Part shown: piece after piece, positions 1-5,639 of the stretch
How the letters are laid out: every line of letters begins with the position of its first letter
How positions within the stretch are numbered: position 1 is the stretch's first letter
DNA from: Muribaculaceae bacterium
GTDB taxonomy: Bacteria > Bacteroidota > Bacteroidia > Bacteroidales > Muribaculaceae
Assembly (NCBI GenBank): GCA_017619255.1
Contig: JAFZSS010000182.1
Span: 1 to 11,465 of the forward strand
Direction of reading: 5' to 3'
Length of the DNA: 11,465 bases
Made by a program: the position numbers and the translations under genes
The notes under the pieces: generated by a model
Database searches by the model: none
What the model saw: only the letters and a program-made list of their open reading frames with translations
Told to the model about the DNA's origin: nothing

Positions 1-1048
1 CACGCAGGATACTGATGGTGTCCGGCACCGACGGCTCGTCGATAAGCACGCTCTGGAACCGACGTTCCAGGGCCTTGTCCTTCTCGAAATACTTCTGATA
101 CTCAGCCAGTGTGGTGGCACCGATGGCACGAAGCTCGCCCCGTGCCAGGGCAGGCTTGAGGATATTGGCGGCATCCATCGCGCCGCTGCTCTTGCCGGCA
201 CCCACCAGCGTGTGAATCTCATCGATGAACAGGATGATTTCGCCCTCGGCTTGGGTGATCTCATTGATGACCGACTTGAGGCGTTCCTCAAACTCACCCT
301 GATACTTGGCACCGGCAATCAGTGCACCCATGTCGAGCGAATAGACCTGTTTCATCTTCAGGTTCTCGGGCACATCACCACGCACGATACGCTGTGCCAG
401 TCCCTCTACGATGGCGGTCTTACCAGTGCCTGGCTCACCGATGAGGATGGGGTTGTTCTTGGTGCGGCGACTCAGGATCTGCAGCACGCGACGAATTTCA
501 TCATCACGACCGATAACGGGATCCAGTTTGCCCTGGCGTGCCCGTTCGTTCAGGTTCACGGCGTACTTGCTCAGAGCGTTGTACTGTTCCTCGGCGCTCT
601 GTGAAGTGGCGTTTTTACCCTTGCGCAACTCCTCGATGGCGGCCTTAAGACCGTCATGGGTCAAGCCGGCATCCTTGAGGATGGTCGATGCTGTGGACTT
701 GACCTCAAACAGCGCCATCAGCAATGCTTCGACAGTGACATACTGGTCTTTGTTCTTACTGGCGATGTCGGTGGCTTTCTCCAACACCTTACTGCCATCG
801 TTGCTCAGGTAGGGTTCGCCGCCGTTGACACGCGGCAGTTTCTGTAATGCGGTTTCCAGGGCCCTCTCCACCCCCGTAGGATTGATGTCCAGCTTCTGGA
901 AGATGAAGCGCACCACGGCATCGCCCTCGGTCATGACGGCCTTGAGCAGATGCTCGGGCTCCACGGCTTGGTTGCCGTTCGTCCTGGTCAGCTGTACGGC
1001 TTTTTGGACGACCTCTTGTGCTTTGATAGTGAAATTGTTAAAGTTCAT
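1..1048 (-). CDS. clpB: ATP-dependent disaggregase ClpB, N-terminal part (cut by window edge)
   Basis: Hsp100 AAA+ unfoldase of the cytoplasm that pulls proteins out of aggregates together with DnaK. My reverse-strand translation starts [18 protein letters not shown] and stays open for 349 codons to the left edge. It shows the Clp N-domain (about residues 1-145) and then the first AAA module. That module has Walker A GEPGTGKT (near residue 203-210), Walker B EIILFIDE (near 270-277) and the paired arginine fingers ALERRFQ (R329/R330). Spacing agrees with E. coli ClpB, which has about 857 residues, so the middle domain and second AAA ring lie outside the window. The ATG at 1048 was chosen because it matches the family N-terminus and has a purine-rich site upstream. 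The gene follows a terminated gene and so probably has its own promoter, but I could not pick out a convincing -7/-33 pair. Confidence 0.96.
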   Translation of the reverse strand, partial: MNFNNFTIKAQEVVQKAVQLTRTNGNQAVEPEHLLKAVMTEGDAVVRFIFQKLDINPTGVERALETALQKLPRVNGGEPYLSNDGSKVLEKATDIASKNKDQYVTVEALLMALFEVKSTASTILKDAGLTHDGLKAAIEELRKGKNATSQSAEEQYNALSKYAVNLNERARQGKLDPVIGRDDEIRRVLQILSRRTKNNPILIGEPGTGKTAIVEGLAQRIVRGDVPENLKMKQVYSLDMGALIAGAKYQGEFEERLKSVINEITQAEGEIILFIDEIHTLVGAGKSSGAMDAANILKPALARGELRAIGATTLAEYQKYFEKDKALERRFQSVLIDEPSVPDTISILR

Positions 1049-1057
1049 ATTGTTGTG

Positions 1058-1065
1058 TCTCCTTT
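1058..1065 (-). promoter_or_regulatory. Shine-Dalgarno-like site of clpB
   Basis: The minus strand reads AAAGGAGA nine bases before the clpB ATG, a good match to the anti-Shine-Dalgarno end of 16S rRNA. Other genes in this window, such as omr1, pnuT and thrS, have only A/T-rich leaders, as is usual in Bacteroidota. This supports the chosen start. Whether it pairs with the ribosome in this lineage cannot be told from sequence. Confidence 0.4.
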
Positions 1066-1150
1066 CTTTTCATTTTTTGGGGTTAGTTACCCGCCTGAAT
1101 ACCTCTCAACACTTATGCCAATGCCCTAAATCTGCCATTTTGTCACTATA

Positions 1151-1187
1151 TAAAAAACAAGGCGATTCATCGTGAAAATGAATCGCC
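1151..1187 (-). terminator. Intrinsic terminator of the Wza-like gene
   Basis: A perfect 10-base inverted repeat (GGCGATTCAT at 1161-1170 and ATGAATCGCC at 1178-1187) encloses a 7-base loop. Read on the minus strand, the stem is followed by TTGTTTTTTA. It lies 22 bases beyond the stop of the upstream minus-strand gene and about 100 bases before clpB, so it separates the two transcripts. Confidence 0.85.
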
Positions 1188-1209
1188 CTGTGGCTCGTTT
1201 GAAACAAGT

Positions 1210-2025
1210 TTATTTCTTAGCCATCACCGTTATAAATGTGATAACCGACATTGCGGTGCTGAGTAGGCCCAGACCCCAAGCCAACTGGGGAGGCGAGCTC
1301 CATGACTGACGCGCCTTGGATTCATTGGGTTGAACATAGAGAATGTCGTTCTGTTGCAACTCAAACTCAGGCATTGTGATAAAGTTGGCATCATTCAGGT
1401 TGATGCGTTTCACATAGCGTTGACCGCTGGGGTCGGTGCGGATGAGCATGAGGTTGTCACGACGGCCTTGCAAGGTCAAGTCGCGGCACATCGCGATGGC
1501 TTCGATGATGTTCAATCTGCCGTTGGCCGCCTGAATCACACCTGGGGCATTGAAGTCACCGATACAGAACACGCGGAAGTTCTGAATGCGGCACTCCACA
1601 CTGGGTTTCTCATTGAGGTAACGCGGGTGGAGCAGTGAGGCAATGTAATCTTCAAGTGAATTCTTGGTCATCCCCTTGATGTGCAGTTTGCCCAGTACGG
1701 GGAAGTCGATATTGCCGTTGTCATCCACAAGGTAGTAGATGCTCGACACATCACCATAGTTACGCGTATAGGATCCAGTCTCGGTGGTTGGCAGGTACTG
1801 GAGTTTGTTGAATGGTCTCACAGCGTCGGCGTTTGAGCCCGCCACATTAATTTGCAACATGTCGCCAGGCTTGATGGTGAAGTCGCCAGCCTGTGTCGAG
1901 GCTGCGGTTAGTGCTGCCGTAGGAATCTGGTCGATGTTGGTCATATAGGGCACCTCTTTGGCGCTCTGGCAAGCAACAAGCAACAGCGCAGCGGCCGCCA
2001 TGAAAAGTAATTTTCCGATTTTCAT
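1210..2025 (-). CDS. Wza-like polysaccharide export outer-membrane lipoprotein
   Basis: Protein of 271 residues of the polysaccharide biosynthesis/export family, the small Bacteroidota counterpart of the Wza channel for capsule or exopolysaccharide. A lipoprotein signal peptide ends in LLLVAC, with Cys19 as the lipidated residue. The Poly_export domain starts at GDFTIKPGDMLQINVAG (about 47-63) and includes DDNGNIDFPVLGKLHIKGMT (about 101-120). A SLBB-like segment follows (FCIGDFNAPGVIQ, about 153-165), and a hydrophobic helix near 248-268 sits at the C-terminus before a KK tail. Length is normal for the group. The expected Wzc-type co-polymerase and glycosyltransferases are not adjacent: a terminator lies downstream and a divergent gene upstream. 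Either it serves a locus elsewhere or it is a stand-alone copy. Confidence 0.9.
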   Translation of the reverse strand: MKIGKLLFMAAAALLLVACQSAKEVPYMTNIDQIPTAALTAASTQAGDFTIKPGDMLQINVAGSNADAVRPFNKLQYLPTTETGSYTRNYGDVSSIYYLVDDNGNIDFPVLGKLHIKGMTKNSLEDYIASLLHPRYLNEKPSVECRIQNFRVFCIGDFNAPGVIQAANGRLNIIEAIAMCRDLTLQGRRDNLMLIRTDPSGQRYVKRINLNDANFITMPEFELQQNDILYVQPNESKARQSWSSPPQLAWGLGLLSTAMSVITFITVMAKK

Positions 2026-2062
2026 ATTCGTATTTATTTAGTGATTATATTGTTCTAACTTG

Positions 2063-2070
2063 CAAAGGTA
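2063..2070 (-). promoter_or_regulatory. -7 promoter box of the Wza-like gene
   Basis: The minus strand reads TACCTTTG, an exact match to the Bacteroidota -7 consensus TAnnTTTG, 37 bases upstream of the ATG. No good TTTG lies about 20 bases further upstream, so only half of the promoter is supported. Confidence 0.55.
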
Positions 2071-2112
2071 ATAAAAATTGCGATAATCGTCGTTTTTTTC
2101 AGTAAAAACACA

Positions 2113-2142
2113 TTCGACAACCCTTTTTTTTCGTTTTCTTTG
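2113..2142 (+). promoter_or_regulatory. Probable promoter of the UDG-fold gene, very close to the start codon
   Basis: TTCG (2113-2116) and TTTCTTTG (2135-2142) each differ by one base from the Bacteroidota -33 and -7 consensus and are 18 bases apart. The -7 box ends only four bases before the ATG at 2147, so the transcript would have almost no leader. It diverges from the promoter of the Wza-like gene in the same gap. Confidence 0.4.
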
Positions 2143-2146
2143 CACC

Positions 2147-2731
2147 ATGAACATGACTCAACCTCCAGTGGAACGCCATCCCTGGCCTCCCTACATCCCC
2201 AATGGGGCACGGTATCTCTTCCTCGGCACCTTCCCCCCGAAGCCCGAGCGATGGTCTATGCCTTTCTTCTACCCGAACCGCATCAATGACTTTTGGCGCG
2301 TGATAGGCCTTATTTTCATGAACGACCGTGATGCCTTATGGGATAGCGGTTCACGCCGATTCGACCTTGCCGCTATCAAAGCATTTCTTGACAGGGAGCA
2401 CATCGCTCTATGGGACACTGCGATGGCCGTGCGCCGTCTCAAGGACAACGCGAGTGACAAATTCCTTGAGATTGTTGAGCCCATCGACCTCGTGGCTCTG
2501 CTCGATGCTCATCCATCTATTACGAGCGTCATTACCACGGGGGAGAAGGCCACGAGTGTGGTGGCGACCCAAGCCTCGATCGATGTGCCGCCCATAGGCC
2601 ATCCCGTGGCCTGTCGCTTTGGCACCCATGACATCACCTTGTGGCGCATGCCTTCCACTTCGAGGGCCTATCCGTTGGCATTGGAGAAAAAGGCTGATGC
2701 CTATCGCATGGTCTTTTCCTGCGCGAGGTAA
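2147..2731 (+). CDS. Uracil-DNA glycosylase superfamily protein
   Basis: Protein of 194 residues with the fold motifs of the uracil-DNA glycosylase superfamily, probably a cytoplasmic base-excision repair enzyme. The N-terminal motif LFLGTFPPKPERWSMPFFYPN (about residues 24-44) runs into RINDFWRVIG (45-54). It resembles the G-x-x-P and Y-x-x-P-x-N-x-F-W pattern of the Mug/hypoxanthine-glycosylase side of the family. The second motif is MPSTSRAYPL (168-177), at the place of the L-P-S-T-S-P loop that contacts DNA. TSVITTGEKAT (126-136) fits the central strand. Substrate (uracil, hypoxanthine or mismatched base) cannot be assigned. The start could also be the ATG at 2153, six bases in. A 70-base gap with its own promoter separates it from the next gene, so they need not share a transcript. 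Confidence 0.85.
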   Translation: MNMTQPPVERHPWPPYIPNGARYLFLGTFPPKPERWSMPFFYPNRINDFWRVIGLIFMNDRDALWDSGSRRFDLAAIKAFLDREHIALWDTAMAVRRLKDNASDKFLEIVEPIDLVALLDAHPSITSVITTGEKATSVVATQASIDVPPIGHPVACRFGTHDITLWRMPSTSRAYPLALEKKADAYRMVFSCAR

Positions 2732-2766
2732 ATGAAAAGTGTTTAATAACTTTTCCTGCCTAAAGT

Positions 2767-2797
2767 TTTGCCGTTATTGACTAAAGCAGTACTTTTG
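2767..2797 (+). promoter_or_regulatory. Promoter of the HU-CCDC81/SPOR gene, near-leaderless
   Basis: TTTG at 2767-2770 and TACTTTTG at 2790-2797 match both Bacteroidota boxes exactly, 19 bases apart. The ATG at 2802 begins four bases after the -7 box. With the usual spacing between box and start site, transcription would begin at or beside the A of the start codon. Confidence 0.7.
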
Positions 2798-2801
2798 TGT
2801 G

Positions 2802-3728
2802 ATGTTTTCAATTACCGAACATATCGAATTCCTGATGACGCGCCATGATTGTGTGGCCATCCCTGGTTGGGGCGCGTTCATTGCCAATTGCAGTCCCGCC
2901 CGTTACGAGGAGGATAGCGCCACAATGCAGCGGCCCCGCCGCATCATCGGATTCAACGCCAGCGCCACTCACAACGACGGCTTGTTGGCGCAGTCCCTCA
3001 TGCGGCGCGAAGGTATGACCTATGACGAGGCCATGCGTTTCATTGCCGACAGCGTGAAGACATTCCGCCAACAGTTAGCGAAGGATTGTGAGGTGTCGAT
3101 GGGCAGGCTTGGTTACTTCCGTCGTGTCAAGGGCCGCTACATTGAGTTCGTGCCCTTCATGCGCGCTAATGGATGTGACCAGTACTATGGCCTCGGTGAC
3201 TTGTCTATCAAGAAGGTTGCCGCCCTTGAGCAGGAACCCCAAGCTGCTATCGTGCCGCAGGGCCGCAACTTGTTCGTCCGCAAGGCTGCCCGGGTTGCCG
3301 CCAGCGTTGCTGTGCTCATTGGCTTGGGCATTATGCTTACGACTCCCATCACCATTGACCGTGGTAACCAGCAACTGGCCAGCATGGCACCCACCGTGAC
3401 AGCTCCGCAACCACAGCAGCTGAGTGTGACTGTCGAGCAGGAAGCGCCGGCTCCCACTGTCATCCCTGTGGAGCAGCCACAGCAACCCACTATCGCCAGC
3501 GTGGGCAACGAGTCAGGACATTATTACATGGTGATTGCCACGGTGCGCAGTCAGCATGAGCTGGAGAAGTTCAAGAAGAAGTATCCCCAACTGGTGCCCT
3601 TGATGAAATTGCTTGATTATAAAGGCATGAAGTGTGTTTATGTCGCCCGTAGCGACGACAGCGACTTGTTAATGAGTTTGCGCGATGAATTGCCTAAGGC
3701 GTTGCGCGACATCTGGATTTATAGCTGA
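2802..3728 (+). CDS. HU-CCDC81 and SPOR domain membrane protein
   Basis: Protein of 308 residues in three parts. The N-terminal part (about 1-120) is an HU-like domain of the CCDC81 clade, seen in HDCVAIPGWGAF (15-26) and IIGFNASATHNDG (48-60). A single membrane helix lies at about 162-182, followed by a Pro/Gln/Thr-rich linker (about 196-232). The C-terminal domain (about 239-308, HYYMVIATVRSQHELEKF) is SPOR-like. SPOR domains bind denuded peptidoglycan at division sites. In comparative work the HU-CCDC81/SPOR pairing in Bacteroidota has been linked to division or chromosome partitioning, so a link between DNA and the septal wall is plausible but not shown. ATG 2802 is preferred over an in-frame GTG at 2799 because it fits the promoter position. 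The last 60 bases overlap the opposite-strand gene. Confidence 0.88.
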   Translation: MFSITEHIEFLMTRHDCVAIPGWGAFIANCSPARYEEDSATMQRPRRIIGFNASATHNDGLLAQSLMRREGMTYDEAMRFIADSVKTFRQQLAKDCEVSMGRLGYFRRVKGRYIEFVPFMRANGCDQYYGLGDLSIKKVAALEQEPQAAIVPQGRNLFVRKAARVAASVAVLIGLGIMLTTPITIDRGNQQLASMAPTVTAPQPQQLSVTVEQEAPAPTVIPVEQPQQPTIASVGNESGHYYMVIATVRSQHELEKFKKKYPQLVPLMKLLDYKGMKCVYVARSDDSDLLMSLRDELPKALRDIWIYS

Positions 3729-4145
3729 CGACGGCAGCATCAGGCAGGTGTAACGCTTCCCGCCGCTCAGCATCAGCATCCACACATCATCCTTTTCGAT
3801 GATATCACGCACATTGTCCCGCAGGATGATGTGCTTTTTCATGCGCTCGTCGCTGAATGTCAGCGTCAGCCCGTCGTTATCCAAGTCCACTTGCTTCTCC
3901 ATGATGGACCAACGCGCCTCGGGTGAGAAATCGTAGTAAAAGTAGAGTAGGGCAAGCACCATCGGCAGCACGATAGTCAACACCATCAGTCCCACGATGA
4001 TGAACCGCACATCGATCCAGATGGCCAACACGGCGCACACTGCCAGAGGCAGCGCCATCCACAGCCAATTCTCGGCCACGAACATGCCGCACAGGCACCG
4101 CATGTAAGCCCCTGCTGTGACTTTGCAGTTTTCAATTCTCATCAT
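3669..4145 (-). CDS. YcxB-like small membrane protein
   Basis: Protein of 158 residues with two membrane helices (about 27-45 and 48-70) joined by a short turn, followed by a soluble C-terminal domain. The C-terminal part, VDLDNDGLTLTFSDE (86-100) through LRDNVRDIIEKDDVWMLML (108-126) to CLMLPSSAI (134-142), has the pattern of YcxB-like proteins: a strand pair, a hydrophobic strand and a P-x-x-A/S turn. Function of that family is unknown. It lies 25 bases after the Ntn hydrolase gene on the same strand, so they probably form one transcript. Its last 60 bases (stop included) are antisense to the end of the SPOR gene. The start may be either of two adjacent ATGs (4145 or 4142). Confidence 0.75.
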   Translation of the reverse strand: MMRIENCKVTAGAYMRCLCGMFVAENWLWMALPLAVCAVLAIWIDVRFIIVGLMVLTIVLPMVLALLYFYYDFSPEARWSIMEKQVDLDNDGLTLTFSDERMKKHIILRDNVRDIIEKDDVWMLMLSGGKRYTCLMLPSSAINPDVAQRLRQFIAQTH

Positions 4146-4170
4146 CGTTCAACGAGCGGGAGTCTGAAGT

Positions 4171-5304
4171 CTATTTTTTCTTTTTCTTACTGTAAAGTGC
4201 GCGTCGGCGTGCGATTTCCTCATAGCCGCGCTTGTAGGCCTGCCGGTTCTTGAGCATCAGCGTTTGGCAATAGCCCGTGCCCTCGTTGTTATAGAGTTTC
4301 GATAGGTTCAGGTACTGCTTGCCGTTGCCGCGGGTGACAGGGAACACTTCCTCCTTGCGCTTGTTCACCTTGTCACACTGTACCGAGTGGTTCTCGGCTG
4401 TCGTGCCCGTCAATTCGGGCGCCACGCCGTCTTCACCTACCCACACGGCATACACCTCGGCGCAAGGGGGGTAGCCCAATGCCACCCACATCGTTGTCAG
4501 GCGCGGATTCTCTCCAGGCACGATGCCCTCGATGACTACGCTGGCGCTGGAGATGCGTCGAGGGATGAAGTCTTGGTCCACAACCCATGTATCACCGCTG
4601 CGTGTGAAGTCTTTTCCCAGCTGCGAATTGTAGAATGTGCGAGACAGCTCCTCGGTGAACACGGCCGGGGTGATGTCCTGGGCAGCGATGTGCGGAGCGA
4701 GCAGTGTCTTCTCGTTCTTCTCTCGTACATAGCCCATGCCCTTGTCCTTCGCGCCGCTGTAGCTGTAGTTAGTGCGCACGAGGATGCCGTCTTGGGCGTC
4801 GGCCAGGTCATACTTCACATATTTGTAATTGCCGGTCTCGAAGTAGGCGCCGTTGCCCTGCGCGTCAATGACGCCGAAGTTGGCTTCCACACCCAGGGGC
4901 TTGGGCAGCGTCTTCAATAGGCTCTCAAAGTCGTCGACTGTCTTGCAGCGCTCCAGGGCATAGCGCATCAGCTCGCCTTCGCGGTCCATGTTCTTCACGC
5001 CGTCGTTGCCGTTCAGGTTGTAGGATGCCGTGTTCATGATGGCGAATCCTGCCTCGTTGAAGCCCATCCAAGCCGCGGTGTCCTGCAGGTCGCGCGCATC
5101 GAATAGCGCGACGAATTCCATCAGCCCGTCATGTCCCTTGATGCGTTCCACGCGGTTGTTCAGGTCGTTTGTATCGCGGTTCTTCCACATCAGCGGACGC
5201 CCGTTAGCCGTCAGCTTGCCGCTCACGATGGCCGATGTGCACGCATCAGCCGCGATGATCACGCTCAACACTGCCACCAGGGCTATCAATAGTCTCTTTC
5301 TCAT
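4171..5304 (-). CDS. Secreted Cys-nucleophile (Ntn) hydrolase, C45/acyltransferase-like
   Basis: Protein of 377 residues with a signal peptide (residues 1-21, KR then a hydrophobic core ending ADA) directly followed by Cys22. ACTSAIVSGKLTANG and MWKNRDTND (about 39-47) are typical of the penicillin acylase-like/C45 branch of N-terminal nucleophile amidohydrolases, where the exposed Cys is both nucleophile and general base. Other family features are WMGFNEAGFAIMNTAS (79-94), FGVIDAQGNGAYFE (143-156) and RTNYSYSG (177-184). Relatives cleave linear amide bonds, such as acyl-amino acids, bile salts and beta-lactam precursors; the substrate here is unknown. The Cys follows an A-D-A signal peptidase I site rather than a proper lipobox, so I expect a soluble periplasmic enzyme. 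The C-terminus is a run of lysines. The YcxB-like gene follows in the same operon. Confidence 0.85.
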   Translation of the reverse strand: MRKRLLIALVAVLSVIIAADACTSAIVSGKLTANGRPLMWKNRDTNDLNNRVERIKGHDGLMEFVALFDARDLQDTAAWMGFNEAGFAIMNTASYNLNGNDGVKNMDREGELMRYALERCKTVDDFESLLKTLPKPLGVEANFGVIDAQGNGAYFETGNYKYVKYDLADAQDGILVRTNYSYSGAKDKGMGYVREKNEKTLLAPHIAAQDITPAVFTEELSRTFYNSQLGKDFTRSGDTWVVDQDFIPRRISSASVVIEGIVPGENPRLTTMWVALGYPPCAEVYAVWVGEDGVAPELTGTTAENHSVQCDKVNKRKEEVFPVTRGNGKQYLNLSKLYNNEGTGYCQTLMLKNRQAYKRGYEEIARRRALYSKKKKK

Positions 5305-5336
5305 ATCGATATACTCGTTTTATTGGTTTGATTTTA

Positions 5337-5367
5337 CAAAGGTAGTACAAATTTTGCGCCATTGCAA
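5337..5367 (-). promoter_or_regulatory. Promoter of the Ntn hydrolase operon
   Basis: The minus strand reads TTGC (5367-5364), 19 bases, then TACCTTTG (5344-5337). The -7 box is an exact match to TAnnTTTG; the -33 box is partial. The box ends 32 bases upstream of the ATG at 5304. Confidence 0.6.
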
Positions 5368-5384
5368 GAAATCGACTCACTTTG

Positions 5385-5536
5385 CCTTCGGCGAAGATAG
5401 GCTGCGGTTCGGAAATGCTCCAATGATTTAGGCATTTCACTCACCTTGCACTATCTTTGACCTTCGGCGAAATTAGGCTGCGGTTCGGAAATGCTCAAAT
5501 AAATTTGGCATTTCACTCACCTTGCACTAATTTTGC
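5385..5536. repeat. Two tandem copies of a 76-base imperfect palindrome
   Basis: Copy 1 is 5385-5460 and copy 2 is 5461-5536; they differ at 9 of 76 positions. Each begins CCTTCGGCGAA and ends in a TAnnTTTG-like box. Each can fold on itself. The outer arms are AAGATAG (5394-5400) with CTATCTT (5451-5457) in copy 1, and AAATTAG (5470-5476) with CTAATTT (5527-5533) in copy 2. The inner arms are GAAATGC and GCATTTC (5412-5418/5432-5438 in copy 1, +76 in copy 2). The outer arms differ between copies by two paired changes that keep the pairing. There is no coding potential. It may be a dispersed MITE- or REP-like element. Confidence 0.85.
5504..5535 (+). promoter_or_regulatory. Promoter of the omr1-pnuT operon, inside repeat copy 2
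   Basis: TTTG (5504-5507), 20 bases, then TAATTTTG (5528-5535) match both Bacteroidota consensus boxes. The expected start site, near 5541, falls just before the first riboswitch helix at 5547. The same positions in copy 1 read TTTA and TATCTTTG, so that copy keeps the -7 but has a poorer -33. Confidence 0.72.
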
Positions 5537-5546
5537 CCCGTGATTC

Positions 5547-5629
5547 AATGAGTTTGGGGTGCCCTGCGGGGCTGAGAACATACCCATCGGATCTGATCCG
5601 GACAATGCCGGCGTAGAGAATAACTTATT
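5547..5629 (+). promoter_or_regulatory. TPP riboswitch (THI element)
   Basis: Contains the conserved aptamer blocks GGGGTGCC (5556-5563), GGCTGAGA (5570-5577), ACCC (5582-5585), TCTGATCCGG (5592-5601) and AATGCCGGCGTAG (5604-5616). Helices can be drawn: P1 AATGAGTT (5547-5554) with AACTTATT (5622-5629); P3 GCCC/GGGC (5561-5564, 5569-5572) with a short loop; P5 CCGG (5598-5601) with CCGG (5608-5611), which replaces the usual CTGG/CCAG with pairing kept. The last conserved block reads TAGAGAA rather than the common TAGGGAA. P1 ends ten bases before the omr1 ATG and no terminator hairpin follows, so TPP binding most likely blocks translation start. Confidence 0.95.
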
Positions 5630-5639
5630 AATTAAAACA

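Noticed and set aside
212..1175. Several plus-strand frames between 212 and 1175
   Set aside because: They are antisense to clpB, whose Walker A, Walker B and arginine fingers are intact on the minus strand.
2735..2754. AAAAGT/ACTTTT inverted repeat after the UDG-fold gene as a terminator
   Set aside because: Only six A/T-rich pairs with an 8-base loop and no T run; too weak to call.
4171..4190. A-rich coding tract (poly-Lys C-terminus of the hydrolase) as a programmed slippage site
   Set aside because: The runs of five to six A are short and lie at the very end of the gene, so slippage would have little effect.
5345..5384. Possible third, truncated copy of the 76-base repeat on the left
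   Set aside because: GACTCAC near 5374 resembles part of the unit, but the rest does not align and the length is too short to support it.
5385..5536. CRISPR array
   Set aside because: The two units are directly adjacent with no spacers, are 76 bases long, and there are no cas genes.
5559..5639. Upstream extension of the omr1 reading frame (27 extra residues from ATG 5559)
   Set aside because: These codons are the TPP riboswitch itself, and the signal peptide begins at ATG 5640.
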